Part shown: one piece after another, positions 36,024 to 45,163 of the stretch | Layout: each line of letters opens with the position of its first letter | How positions within the stretch are numbered: position 1 is the stretch's first letter | Assembly: GCF_000508085.1 (NCBI RefSeq) | Contig: NZ_KI669560.1 | Location: forward strand, 1,380,464 to 1,444,463 | Source: Sediminibacterium sp. C3 | Lineage (GTDB): Bacteria > Bacteroidota > Bacteroidia > Chitinophagales > Chitinophagaceae | Reading direction: 5' to 3' | DNA length: 64,000 nucleotides | Notes under the pieces: model-generated | Told to the model about the DNA's origin: nothing | Databases searched by the model: none | The model's input: the letters and a program-made list of their open reading frames with translations, nothing else | Made by a program: the position numbers and the translations under genes

Positions 36024-37787
36024 ATGGTGAGAAATCTTATTGCGATCTTATTTTTTTTCCTTGCCTGTTTTTCAGGTAAAAATGTATTGGCTCAGCAAAA
36101 GACCTATTGCAATCCTATAAATATCGATTACGGCTTTACGCCTATCCCCAATTTTTCTGAGTGGGGAAGACATCGCGCAACAGCAGATCCTGTAATCGTT
36201 AATTATAAGAATGATTACTATCTGTTTAGTACCAACCAGTGGGGCTATTGGTGGAGTAATGATATGTTGAACTGGAATTTCGTTTCCAGAAAATTTCTAC
36301 GACCCTGGAATGAAGGGTACGATGAATTATGCGCACCAGCAGTTGGTATAGTGGGCGACACAATGCTTGTATTTGGCTCAACCTATACCAGTAAATTTAC
36401 TTTGTGGATGAGTACAAATCCTAAGGCGAATGATTGGAAACCATTGGTAGATTCTTTTGAAATTGGTGGATGGGATCCTGCATTTTTTACCGATGATGAT
36501 GGACGATTCTATATGTACAACGGCAGTAGTAATGTATATCCATTATATGGGATAGAGTTAAATAGGAAAACATTTCAACCAATTGGAACCAGAAAAGAAA
36601 TTCATTCTTTAAAAGCCTGGAGATATGGATGGCAAAGATTTGGGGAACATATGGATAACACATTCCTGGATCCTTTTATGGAAGGTGCATGGATAACTAA
36701 ATACAAGAACAAGTATTATTTACAATATGGGGCACCCGGTACAGAGTTCAGCGGATATGCAGATGGAGTAGCAGTGGCAGACAGCCCACTTGGATATTTT
36801 ACAGAACAGTCGGATCCATTGAGTATGAAGCTAGGTGGTTTTGCAAGAGGTGCAGGACATGGTGCAACATTCTCAGATATTTACAACCGATATTGGCATG
36901 TGAGTACCATCATGTTGTCAGTTAAAAATAATTTTGAACGAAGAATTGGAATATGGCCTGCTGGTTTTGATGCTCAGGATATGATGTGGACCAGCACTGC
37001 ATTTGGCGATTATCCGCATTATTTACCTGCCTTTAGGAAAACAGAAATACAACCTCGCGAATTAAATCCTGCTTTTACCGGATGGATGTTGCTGAATTAT
37101 CAAAAACCAGTAATGGCTTCCTCTTCATTGGGTGGACATACACCCAATCTGGCAGTAGATGAACAAATGAAAACTTATTGGAGTGCATCAACCGGTAATA
37201 GTGGTGAGTGGTTCCAGTCCGATTTGGGTTCCATATCTACCGTTCATGCTATTCAAATTAATTATGCTGATCAGGATGCTGATATATTAGGTAAGAGAAC
37301 CAATTTATTTCATCAGTATAAACTTTATTCTTCAATGGATGGTAAAAAGTGGACACTGCTGAAAGATAAAAGCAATAATCAAACAGATGTTCCTCATGAT
37401 TACATTGAACTTGAAAAACCAATTTCTACCAGATTCATAAAGATTGAAAATGTACATATGGCTAGTGGTAAGTTTGCCTTAAGCGGGTTAAGGGTTTTTG
37501 GAAATGGAAATGGTCAGCTTCCAGATTCCGTAAAACAGTTTATGGTTCTGCGAACCGAGAAGGATAAACGAAGTGCCTGGATAAAATGGTCTCCCGTTGA
37601 TAATGCATATGCTTACAATATTTATTATGGTACCCATCCCGATCAATTGTATAATTGTATTATGGTTCATGATACCAATGAGTATTGGTTTAAAGGGATG
37701 GATCTTAAAAAAACCTATTATTATACCATTGAATCAATCAACGAAAATGGAGTTTCTGTTAAATCTAAAATTTTAAAAGTAGACTAA
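36024..37787 (+). CDS. GH43-like five-bladed propeller enzyme with discoidin and Fn3-like domains
   Basis: 587-residue secreted protein. After a signal peptide (cleaved after NVLAQ) comes a five-bladed propeller with the family 43 pattern: ATADPVIVNYKNDYYLFSTN (general-base Asp), GGWDPAFFTDDDGRFYMYN, and FMEGAWITKYKNKYYLQYG (acid Glu). Residues about 360-490 form an F5/8-type discoidin domain (YWSASTGNSGEWFQSDLGS), and the end is Fn3-like (WIKWSPVDNAYAYNIYYG). Family 43 enzymes act on furanosides or galactans, and some relatives have other activities, so its substrate in a glucan-type PUL is unclear. Its stop overlaps the next start by one base (TAATG). Confidence 0.83.
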   Translation: MVRNLIAILFFFLACFSGKNVLAQQKTYCNPINIDYGFTPIPNFSEWGRHRATADPVIVNYKNDYYLFSTNQWGYWWSNDMLNWNFVSRKFLRPWNEGYDELCAPAVGIVGDTMLVFGSTYTSKFTLWMSTNPKANDWKPLVDSFEIGGWDPAFFTDDDGRFYMYNGSSNVYPLYGIELNRKTFQPIGTRKEIHSLKAWRYGWQRFGEHMDNTFLDPFMEGAWITKYKNKYYLQYGAPGTEFSGYADGVAVADSPLGYFTEQSDPLSMKLGGFARGAGHGATFSDIYNRYWHVSTIMLSVKNNFERRIGIWPAGFDAQDMMWTSTAFGDYPHYLPAFRKTEIQPRELNPAFTGWMLLNYQKPVMASSSLGGHTPNLAVDEQMKTYWSASTGNSGEWFQSDLGSISTVHAIQINYADQDADILGKRTNLFHQYKLYSSMDGKKWTLLKDKSNNQTDVPHDYIELEKPISTRFIKIENVHMASGKFALSGLRVFGNGNGQLPDSVKQFMVLRTEKDKRSAWIKWSPVDNAYAYNIYYGTHPDQLYNCIMVHDTNEYWFKGMDLKKTYYYTIESINENGVSVKSKILKVD

Positions 37788-40066
37788 TGAAAAGTTTTAT
37801 TAAGCGCCTGGTTTTAGCTTTTGCATTTTTATGTGTTAATACTTTATATGCGCAGCATTCAAAGATGGATCTATTTATTAATCAGTTAATGGCAAAAATG
37901 ACACTAGAAGAAAAGCTGGGACAACTCAACTTGCCAAGTTCAGGTGATATCGTTACCGGGTCAGCTGAAAGCTCTGATATTGCTAAAAAAATTGTAGCTG
38001 GGAAAGTAGGTGGGCTGTTTAATATTAAATCTGTTGCCAAGATTAAAGAAGTGCAAAAACTGGCTGTAGAAAAAAGCAGACTCAAAATTCCCTTAATGTT
38101 TGGAATGGATGTTATTCATGGCTATGAAACCTTATTTCCCATTCCTTTGGGAATGAGTGCCACCTGGGATATGCATCTAATAGAAAGATCAGCCAGAATT
38201 GCAGCTAATGAAGCCACTGCGGATGGTATCAATTGGACTTTTTCTCCGATGGTGGATGTATCTAGAGATCCCAGATGGGGCAGAATTTCTGAAGGTAATG
38301 GGGAAGATGCTTTTTTGGGAGCGCAAATTGCAAAAGCAATGGTTAAAGGATACCAGGGAGATGATTTGTCTAAAAATAATACATTGCTTTCCTGTGTAAA
38401 ACACTATGCATTGTATGGTGCTTCAGAAGCGGGTCGGGATTACGGAACAACCGATATGAGCAGGGTTAGAATGTTCAACGAGTATATGCTACCCTATAAA
38501 GCTGCTGTTGAAGCAGGTGTAGGATCTGTAATGGCTTCCTTTAATGAAATTGACGGATTGCCTGCACATGGCAACAAATGGTTATTGACCGATGTGTTGA
38601 AGAAACAATGGGGTTTTAAAGGATTGTTGGTTTCGGATTATACAGGGGTTAACGAAATGATTGCACATGGAGTAGGAGATCTTAAAACAGTTTCAGCCTT
38701 GTCTATGAATGCCGGATTAGACATGGATATGGTTGGGGAAGGATTTTTAACCACTTTGGGGGAGTCTGTAAAAGATAAAAAAGTTTCGATTGCCAGAATC
38801 AATGAAGCTTGTAGAAAAGTATTGGAAGCCAAATATAAACTGGGTTTATTTGATGATCCGTTTAGGTACATAAATGAAAACCGTGCAAAGACAGAAATAT
38901 TTTCTGAAACCAATAGAAAAGAAGCCAGATCTATTGCAGCTCAGAGTTTTGTTTTATTGAAAAATGCCAATAAAACGCTTCCTTTAAAAAAGTCAGGATC
39001 AATTGCATTGATTGGACCTTTGGCCGACAATAAAGAAAATATGGGAGGTACCTGGAGTGTTGCCGCAAATCTGAGTAAAGCCACATCATTGTTGCAGGCA
39101 TTTAGAGAGACCATTGGCGATAAGGTTGCCATTCATTATGCTAAGGGATCTAATTTACATGAAGATGCTAAATTTGAGGAGCGCGCAGGTATGTTCGGAA
39201 AATCATTAAAGCGTGACAATAGAACGGATGAGCAACTGTTAAATGAAGCGCTGGAAGCTGCGGCTAAATCAGACGTTATTGTTGTAGCTGGCGGAGAAAG
39301 TGCTGAAATGACTGGTGAAGCCAGCAGTCGTGCTCAAATTGATATACCATCTGTACAAAAAAATTTAATAAAAGCCCTTTTAAAAACTGGTAAGCCAGTT
39401 GTTTTGGTTTTATTCACGGGAAGACCTTTAACCCTAAACTGGGAAAATGAAAATATTCCGGCAATTTTAAATGTCTGGTTCCCTGGTTCTGAAGGACCTT
39501 ATGCTATTGCTGATGTATTATTCGGAGATGTTAATCCTTCGGGAAAACTAACGGCTACTTTTCCACAGCATGTAGGTCAGGTTCCATTATTTTACAATCA
39601 CAAGAATACCGGCAGGCCTTTGAGAGGGCCCTGGTTTCAAAAATTTCAGAGCAATTATTTAGATGTTAGTAATGAGCCCTTATATCCATTTGGATACGGA
39701 CTGAGCTATACTAATTTCAGTTATGGAAATGTGGAATTAAGTACCACAAAGGCAAAGGGAAATCAAACAGTTACTGCCAGTGTTATGTTAACCAATTCTG
39801 GCTTATATCAAGGTAAAGAAACGGTTCAGCTATATATACGAGATTTGGTTGGGTCCAGCACCAGGCCTGTACTTGAGTTAAAGGGTTTTCAGAAAGTAAG
39901 TTTAGCCCCGGGTGAATCTAAAAAAGTTAGTTTCACTATTACTCCTGAAGACTTAAAGTTTTATAATTATGATCTAAAGTTTGATTGGGAGTCTGGCGAC
40001 TTTGACATTTTTATTGGAACAGATGCTCAAACATTAAAATCTGCAAGATTAAACTGGAATAAGTAA
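37787..40066 (+). CDS. bglX: Glycoside hydrolase family 3 beta-glucosidase
   Basis: 759-residue periplasmic exo-enzyme removing glucose from the non-reducing end of beta-gluco-oligosaccharides. A signal peptide (ending TLYAQ) is followed by the TIM barrel (MTLEEKLGQL, FGMDVIHGYETLFPIPLGMSA, DPRWGRISEGNGEDAFLG, CVKHYALYGASEAGRDY), nucleophile Asp284 in LLVSDYTG, the alpha/beta sandwich domain (GSIALIGPLADNKENMGGTWS) and a C-terminal Fn3-like domain (YPFGYGLSYTNFSY). Length and motifs agree with BglX. Translationally coupled to the GH43-like gene. It would finish the oligosaccharides released by the GH30 and GH144-like enzymes. Confidence 0.95.
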   Translation: MKSFIKRLVLAFAFLCVNTLYAQHSKMDLFINQLMAKMTLEEKLGQLNLPSSGDIVTGSAESSDIAKKIVAGKVGGLFNIKSVAKIKEVQKLAVEKSRLKIPLMFGMDVIHGYETLFPIPLGMSATWDMHLIERSARIAANEATADGINWTFSPMVDVSRDPRWGRISEGNGEDAFLGAQIAKAMVKGYQGDDLSKNNTLLSCVKHYALYGASEAGRDYGTTDMSRVRMFNEYMLPYKAAVEAGVGSVMASFNEIDGLPAHGNKWLLTDVLKKQWGFKGLLVSDYTGVNEMIAHGVGDLKTVSALSMNAGLDMDMVGEGFLTTLGESVKDKKVSIARINEACRKVLEAKYKLGLFDDPFRYINENRAKTEIFSETNRKEARSIAAQSFVLLKNANKTLPLKKSGSIALIGPLADNKENMGGTWSVAANLSKATSLLQAFRETIGDKVAIHYAKGSNLHEDAKFEERAGMFGKSLKRDNRTDEQLLNEALEAAAKSDVIVVAGGESAEMTGEASSRAQIDIPSVQKNLIKALLKTGKPVVLVLFTGRPLTLNWENENIPAILNVWFPGSEGPYAIADVLFGDVNPSGKLTATFPQHVGQVPLFYNHKNTGRPLRGPWFQKFQSNYLDVSNEPLYPFGYGLSYTNFSYGNVELSTTKAKGNQTVTASVMLTNSGLYQGKETVQLYIRDLVGSSTRPVLELKGFQKVSLAPGESKKVSFTITPEDLKFYNYDLKFDWESGDFDIFIGTDAQTLKSARLNWNK

Positions 40067-40107
40067 CTTGAAAAGCAAAATAGTAACCTAACTACAATTT
40101 ATTCTAA

Positions 40108-41568
40108 ATGAAATTCTTCTCAAGTCTTTTTTTAGCAGGGTTAATTACAACTGCTGCAAGCGCGCAGGTAAAACCTGAATGGACAACAGTGTTTTCTAAA
40201 ATTAATGCTGAAGTAGATCAGCATTCAAAAGCCTATAGTAGTTTAAAAACTGCAACCGAGACCATCGGTCATCGATTAACGGGATCGGAAAATGGAAAGA
40301 AGGCGGAAGAGTTTGCGTATAATTTATTGAAGTCTTATGGATTCAAAGATGTAAAATATCAACCCTTTGAAGTGGAAAGCTGGAGCAGGGGTAGCTTAAC
40401 AGTTAAGATTGGTTCAGATAAAAATAACCTGCAGGCAGTGAAAGCTGTTTCTCTGGCGCATGCTCCTGTAAAAGCCAATGTACAACTGGAATTGGTTGAT
40501 ATGGGAAATGGTCTGGAAGAAGATTATACCAGTAATCCTGGAAAGGCAACAGGGAAAATTGCTGTGGTTTATCTGGGAATTTTACCTGGTTCCAAATCGG
40601 GCTTGAAGAATTTGCATCGTTCTGAGAAAACAGCTTTGTCTACCAAATACGGAGCAAAGGGTATCATCATCATCAATACTGCCAATGGGGGTATTCTACT
40701 TACTGGTACAGCTTCTGTTACGGGTAAGTTGATACCGGATCCTGCGGTATGTATTGGGAAAGAAGATGGCATGAAGTTAAAAGAGGAGATGAAGAAGACA
40801 ACGCATTATGCTTCTATTGATATGACCAATCAGTCTGGATTAATTAAAGCCCGAAATGTAATTGCTACTATAAAAGGTAAAACTCAGCCCAATGAAAAAG
40901 TAATTATTGGTGGTCACCTGGACAGCTGGGATTTGGCTACCGGCGCCATTGACAACGGAATTGGATCTTTTGCCGTGATGGATATGGCTCGTACATTTCA
41001 GGCACTGAAACTGCAGCCAGAAAGGACTGTTGAATTTGTAATGTTCATGGGAGAGGAGCAAGGGTTGCTGGGTTCTAGGGCATATGTAGATCAGGCCATG
41101 AAGAATAAAAGCATCAACCAGATTAGGTATATGCTGAATTATGATATGACGAATGACCCCAAGGGTTTTTCTACTACTATCATAGAAAGTAAGGAATTGT
41201 TTGAAGGAATTGGGGCCATTGCCCAGAGTTTTGATACCAGTTATAAAAACTTGTTCAATAATGGTGCTGGTTTACACAGTGATCACCAGCCTTTCATGCT
41301 GCAGGGAATTCCAACGGGCGGAGGTGCAGGAGGTAGATTGCCAAATAATGCAGGCCCTTGTTACCATGCTGATTGCGATGATTTTAAATTGGTGGATGAT
41401 AAGGGGCTTAGAAATACTGTTCGTTATGGTGCCATGTTGCTTTATGGTGTAGCGGATTCAAAAGAGTTAAAAGCTAAAAGATTTACCGATCTGGAAGTTC
41501 GTGATTTTATGATTAAAAATAACCTGAAAGAAGCTTTGCAAATTGCCGGTGAATGGCGTTGGGATTAA
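40108..41568 (+). CDS. Secreted M28 family zinc peptidase with PA domain
   Basis: 486-residue exported aminopeptidase-like protein. A signal peptide (to about residue 19, ASAQ) is followed by a PA-type insert (about residues 110-240) and the M28 metal ligands in order: IGGHLDSWD, GAIDNGIGS, MGEEQGLLGS, NYDMTNDP and a final histidine within GLHSDHQPF / CYHADCDDF. Glu in MGEEQG is the likely catalytic base. It starts 42 bases after bglX on the same strand and may ride on the PUL transcript, but its function is not obviously linked to glycan use. Confidence 0.92.
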   Translation: MKFFSSLFLAGLITTAASAQVKPEWTTVFSKINAEVDQHSKAYSSLKTATETIGHRLTGSENGKKAEEFAYNLLKSYGFKDVKYQPFEVESWSRGSLTVKIGSDKNNLQAVKAVSLAHAPVKANVQLELVDMGNGLEEDYTSNPGKATGKIAVVYLGILPGSKSGLKNLHRSEKTALSTKYGAKGIIIINTANGGILLTGTASVTGKLIPDPAVCIGKEDGMKLKEEMKKTTHYASIDMTNQSGLIKARNVIATIKGKTQPNEKVIIGGHLDSWDLATGAIDNGIGSFAVMDMARTFQALKLQPERTVEFVMFMGEEQGLLGSRAYVDQAMKNKSINQIRYMLNYDMTNDPKGFSTTIIESKELFEGIGAIAQSFDTSYKNLFNNGAGLHSDHQPFMLQGIPTGGGAGGRLPNNAGPCYHADCDDFKLVDDKGLRNTVRYGAMLLYGVADSKELKAKRFTDLEVRDFMIKNNLKEALQIAGEWRWD

Positions 41569-42197
41569 GCTGATTTTTTTCTGGAATATGCCCATTGCTG
41601 AATGAGTAGGGAAAGCCTCATGGAAATCACCGCGCAGAATATGCCTGCACCAACATCCAGTGGAAAATGCTGTGCCAGGTACACTCTTGAGTATCCCGCT
41701 AATGTGGCCATTACTATGCCTGGAATCCAGAAATAGCGATAGGGGATTGCCAGTGTTCCCAGCAGGAATAAACTGAATGCCGTAGTAGTATGTCCTGAGG
41801 GGAAGCTATTACTGGTGTGAACGGTTACACCTTTTACTGTATGGATAGGATTAGCTGCCGTTGCTTCAATAGCGGCAGTTGGCCTTGCTTCGTTGGGGTA
41901 AATGACTTTTTTACCTACCTGCACAAAAAGGGTTGAAAATAGAATGGCACTTAAAACCAGAGGAAGCCACTTCCGTTTATAGAAAATAAAATAAAGACCT
42001 ACCGGAACCCAGAGTATGCCATCACCTGCATAGGTAAATGCTGCAAAAAAATAATCGGCGATGCTGCCCAAATTTCCATTCAATAAAAGGAACAGCTCAT
42101 CTTTACCACCCAGATAACTAAATAGAAGCAATAGGGTCCCTAATACAATACTTAGGATACTGGCTGTTTTATATGCGTTGGTATTAAGCTTTGTCAA
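41565..42197 (-). CDS. PAP2-family membrane phosphatase
   Basis: 210-residue integral membrane protein with about six helices. It carries the three-part phosphatase signature: KKVIYPNEARP (residues 96-106), PSGH (133-136) and SRVYLAQHFPLD (170-181). Known members dephosphorylate phosphatidate, undecaprenyl pyrophosphate or lipid A-type lipids; which applies is open. The frame extends to a GTG at 42266, but that start lies inside the terminator stem of hom. The TTG at 42197, 16 bases after a perfect TATCTTTG element, is therefore taken. Its stop overlaps the convergent M28 gene end by 4 bases. Confidence 0.88.
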   Translation of the reverse strand: MTKLNTNAYKTASILSIVLGTLLLLFSYLGGKDELFLLLNGNLGSIADYFFAAFTYAGDGILWVPVGLYFIFYKRKWLPLVLSAILFSTLFVQVGKKVIYPNEARPTAAIEATAANPIHTVKGVTVHTSNSFPSGHTTTAFSLFLLGTLAIPYRYFWIPGIVMATLAGYSRVYLAQHFPLDVGAGIFCAVISMRLSLLIQQWAYSRKKSA

Positions 42198-42212
42198 TCT
42201 TTGGGTTTTATG

Positions 42213-42220
42213 CAAAGATA
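42213..42220 (-). promoter_or_regulatory. -7 promoter element TATCTTTG before the PAP2 gene
   Basis: Perfect TAnnTTTG placed between the hom terminator and the TTG start at 42197. It supports independent transcription of the PAP2 gene and decides the start. No TTG at ideal spacing. Confidence 0.5.
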
Positions 42221-42232
42221 GGGGCTGAAGAT

Positions 42233-42264
42233 AAAAGGAACCCCGCCCCACAGAACGGGGTTCC
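42233..42264 (-). terminator. Terminator of the metB-hom operon
   Basis: On the minus strand GGAACCCCG and CGGGGTTCC form a 9-bp GC-rich stem followed by TTTTAT, 22 bases after the hom stop. Confidence 0.85.
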
Positions 42265-42285
42265 ACCCAAACACAAGTAGCTATT

Positions 42286-43542
42286 TTAAATAACGCCTGC
42301 CAGTTCCAGGCTTTTCTTTTTCAGGTTTACTACATCAATATCATCAATGATGCCATCATGTGCCAGAATTAATGAAGTATTGTTTTGTTTCCACCATTGC
42401 TGGTTAATGAGTTTACTACAATGCAATACCCCAATCAGGTATTTTCTTTCGGCCTGAGCATGCCATTCTTCAATCCACTCAAATTCTTCTTTGGGAATAT
42501 ATTTAAGGTCGTCGAAGCTAACATACACTTTTAAATAATAATCGTTGGTTAACTCATGTGGTTTGTGATGGTAGAGTTTCTTGTATTCGTAACAGTAGTT
42601 ATAGCGTAATGCAGCAATATCACTTAATACAGCAGAAGCGGTAGGAAAACTACCAGCCCCTTTTCCATAAAAGAATTGTTTATCTGCAAATCCAGATTCA
42701 ATAACAACTCCATTGTACTCATTTTTTACAAAGGAAAGCGGGTCTTGTACTGGTACAAATTGCGGTAGTACAAATGCGGCCACTTTTCCATTTTTTAATT
42801 TTTTAGCTTGTCCAATCAGTTTGATATCAAGATTTTTTTCTCTTGCTACAAGTGCATCAGAGCCCTGAATATTTTGAATTCCTGTGAACAAAATTTCTGA
42901 TGGGGCAGTCACTACGCCATATGCGTGGTTCAGCAGAATAGTCCATTTGTTCAATGCATCATATCCTTCCACATCCAGTTTGGGATTGCTTTCTGCAAAA
43001 CCCAATTGCTGGGCCAGCAACAATGCTGCGGAAAAATCCAGTTTTTCCTCAAACATTTTAGTTAAGATAAAATTGGTAGATCCGTTTACGATGGCTTTGA
43101 TTGAGTGTAATAAATCGTTGTCATAGTACTCTTCAAGATTTCTGATAACTGGAATAGAAGCGCAGGCGGCTGCTTCATACAAAAAGGGAAGTCCTGTTTC
43201 TTTTTGCAATGCCAGTAGTGCAGGCAAATTATCTGCAATCATTTTTTTGCTCGCACTCACTACTGATTTACCATTTTTTAATGCGGTGGATACAATATCG
43301 AATGCCGCAACCGAATCGTCAATCACTTCTACTATTACATTGATTTCAGGATCTTGTAATAATTCATTCTTATCCGAAGTAAATAATGTTGCCGGCGCAT
43401 TTCTTTTTTTATCTGCATTCTTGATACAGACTTTTTTAATACTGGCTTTTAATGAGGGGGTCTGTTGTAATACTTTGTACAATCCTTCTCCTACTACACC
43501 AAATCCGAATAATCCGATTGTTAACTGCTTGTGTGTTTCCAT
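42286..43542 (-). CDS. hom: Homoserine dehydrogenase
   Basis: 418-residue cytoplasmic enzyme reducing aspartate semialdehyde to homoserine for methionine and threonine synthesis. Seen: the Rossmann motif GLFGFGVVGEG (residues 10-20), SASKKMIADNLPAL, the catalytic region VNGSTNFILTKM and FAESNPKLDVEGYDALNK, and GKGAGSFPTASAVLSDI. The C-terminal roughly 70 residues are ACT-like at best. It lies 1 base after metB under the SAM riboswitch, so it appears dedicated to methionine supply and is controlled by SAM. Confidence 0.93.
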   Translation of the reverse strand: METHKQLTIGLFGFGVVGEGLYKVLQQTPSLKASIKKVCIKNADKKRNAPATLFTSDKNELLQDPEINVIVEVIDDSVAAFDIVSTALKNGKSVVSASKKMIADNLPALLALQKETGLPFLYEAAACASIPVIRNLEEYYDNDLLHSIKAIVNGSTNFILTKMFEEKLDFSAALLLAQQLGFAESNPKLDVEGYDALNKWTILLNHAYGVVTAPSEILFTGIQNIQGSDALVAREKNLDIKLIGQAKKLKNGKVAAFVLPQFVPVQDPLSFVKNEYNGVVIESGFADKQFFYGKGAGSFPTASAVLSDIAALRYNYCYEYKKLYHHKPHELTNDYYLKVYVSFDDLKYIPKEEFEWIEEWHAQAERKYLIGVLHCSKLINQQWWKQNNTSLILAHDGIIDDIDVVNLKKKSLELAGVI

Positions 43543-43543
43543 T

Positions 43544-44698
43544 TTAATTTTCGATTTTGCTACTTATGAATGTTTTTTTTAAATCTTCAATCAGGTCTTC
43601 TGCTTCTTCCAGCCCAATAGATAGTCTGATTAAGCTATCATTAACACCTGCTGCTCTTCTTTTTTCTGCAGGAATAGATTTGTGCGTCATATTGGCTGGA
43701 TGTGAAATCAGGCTTTTAATGCCTCCGAGACTTTCTGCCAGCTTGAACAATTGGGTATTACTTGTTACGGCAATAGCAGCTTCATTGGTATCATTTACCA
43801 ATGAAAAGGATATAATACCTCCCCCTGTTTTTCCCTGCTGAATAGCTAGTGCATGATTGGGATGTGTGGTCAGCCCGGGGTAATTTACATGAGCCACTGC
43901 AGGGTGAGTAGCCAGGTATTGCGCCACTTTCAATGCAGTTCTGCTATGATGTTTCATGCGCAAATGCAGGGTTTCAATTCCTCTGATCACCAGCCAGCTA
44001 TCAAAGGGTGCCAGTACGGCTCCGCAGGCATTCTGAAAAAACTTCAGTCTGGCTCCCACCGTTTCCTCTTTTGCTACCAAAATGCCAGCGATTAAATCAC
44101 TATGACCACCTAGATATTTAGTTGCACTATGAATTACAAGATCAGCGCCCAATAACAGGGGTTGTTGCAAAACAGGAGTGGCGAAAGTATTGTCTACGCA
44201 AAGCAGGCAGCTATTGGCTTTGGCTATTTTTGCAATAGCAGCAATATCCGAAATTTTTAAAGTTGGATTGGTCGGTGTTTCCAGCCAAATTAGTTTTGTT
44301 CTAACTGTAATTGCAGCAGATACTTTTTCAAGATCGCTGGTATCAACAAAGTTTACTTTGATACCATATTGTTCATAGACAGCCGTAAATAATCGGTACG
44401 CACCTCCATAAATATCATCAACGGCCAGAATTTCATCTCCGCTTTTTAATAGTTTAACTACTGTATCAATGGCGGCCAGTCCACTTGCAAAAGCCAAACC
44501 GGTTGAGCCTCCTTCCAGTTCTGCAATGAGCGATTCCAATGCAGCTCTTGTTGGATTATTAGATCTTGAGTAATCATAGCCTTTGTTCACTCCCGGAGAC
44601 TCCTGTACAAAAGTGCTGGTTTGGTAAATGGGTACAGAAATGGCCCCGGTAAGCGGATCTACCGGAATGGCATGAATGAGTTGGGTTGCATTGAGCAT
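43544..44698 (-). CDS. metB: Cystathionine gamma-synthase / trans-sulfuration PLP enzyme
   Basis: 384-residue PLP-dependent enzyme of the Cys/Met metabolism family. It has YDYSRSNNPTR, ASGLAAIDTV, LETPTNPTLKISDI and the PLP lysine in SATKYLGGHSD (Lys194), then RGIETLHLRMKHH and SLGGIKSLISHPANMTH. Gamma-synthase, beta-lyase and O-acylhomoserine sulfhydrylase share these motifs, so the exact reaction is inferred from context: first gene behind a SAM-I riboswitch and next to hom. Start ATG is 71 bases after the riboswitch terminator. Confidence 0.9.
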   Translation of the reverse strand: MLNATQLIHAIPVDPLTGAISVPIYQTSTFVQESPGVNKGYDYSRSNNPTRAALESLIAELEGGSTGLAFASGLAAIDTVVKLLKSGDEILAVDDIYGGAYRLFTAVYEQYGIKVNFVDTSDLEKVSAAITVRTKLIWLETPTNPTLKISDIAAIAKIAKANSCLLCVDNTFATPVLQQPLLLGADLVIHSATKYLGGHSDLIAGILVAKEETVGARLKFFQNACGAVLAPFDSWLVIRGIETLHLRMKHHSRTALKVAQYLATHPAVAHVNYPGLTTHPNHALAIQQGKTGGGIISFSLVNDTNEAAIAVTSNTQLFKLAESLGGIKSLISHPANMTHKSIPAEKRRAAGVNDSLIRLSIGLEEAEDLIEDLKKTFISSKIEN

Positions 44699-44769
44699 GT
44701 GACGATTTTTTTGAATTAAAAAATATCGTTCTCTTCAATCTCTAGGTGGCTTCCCATGGCTAATAGGCC

Positions 44770-44802
44770 AAAAAAAAACCCACCTGATAAAATCAGATGG
44801 GC
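44770..44802 (-). terminator. Expression-platform terminator of the SAM riboswitch
   Basis: On the minus strand CCCATCTGAT-TTT-ATCAGGTGGG (one G-T wobble) is followed by eight T. Its TCTGATTTTATC arm can pair instead with the riboswitch P1 3' strand GATAAGTCAGA (44841-44851), giving the competing antiterminator. Confidence 0.85.
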
Positions 44803-44844
44803 ATATATAAATTTCCTTGCGGTAATAATAAAAGCTTGACTCTG

Positions 44845-44969
44845 ACTTATCTTTCCCGTTAAAGCATTGCTTTATCAGGATGGAATTGGCACCTTCATAC
44901 TACTGAGTTAAAGTAATATGGGTTGCCAAGGCTTCACAGGGCCAAAACCCTCCGCCTTTCTGGATAAGA
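44845..44969 (-). ncRNA. SAM-I (S-box) riboswitch
   Basis: Leader RNA binding S-adenosylmethionine. Minus-strand elements in order: P1 5' strand TCTTATC (44963-44969), GGAGGG, GGCCC, GAAGCC and GGCAACC of the core, then AAGGTGCCAATTCC, and GGGAAAGATAAGT closing P1 (44845-44857). These match the S-box consensus. SAM binding stabilises P1 and leaves the terminator free, shutting off metB-hom. Confidence 0.95.
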
Positions 44970-44986
44970 TTATGAAAGAACTGGTG

Positions 44987-45017
44987 CAAATGTACATCAG
45001 CGATGTTAATTCACCAA
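44987..45017 (-). promoter_or_regulatory. Consensus promoter of the SAM riboswitch-metB-hom transcript
   Basis: On the minus strand TTG (45015-45017), a 20-base spacer and TACATTTG (44987-44994). Full match to the Bacteroidota promoter, ending 18 bases before the aptamer. Confidence 0.75.
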
Positions 45018-45125
45018 ATTAAAAGTCTATAAAATTGGTAGATTATTTAATTTTCGCTGATTTTTCATTTAGTCATGTATTGTTTTTTTGGGTATTGCTG
45101 ATTTTCTTTTTTCAGTAACCAAACT

Positions 45126-45154
45126 TTGAAGCGGCATCCTTGTTTGTATCTTTA
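45126..45154 (+). promoter_or_regulatory. Promoter candidate of uvrA
   Basis: TTG (45126-45128), an 18-base spacer and TATCTTTA (45147-45154; one mismatch to TAnnTTTG), 9 bases before the uvrA ATG. Leader would be very short. Confidence 0.45.
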
Positions 45155-45163
45155 ATCTCTATT

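Noticed and set aside
40067..40107. Strong terminator between bglX and the M28 peptidase gene
   Set aside because: No stable stem with T-run is visible in this short gap, so read-through from the PUL is possible.
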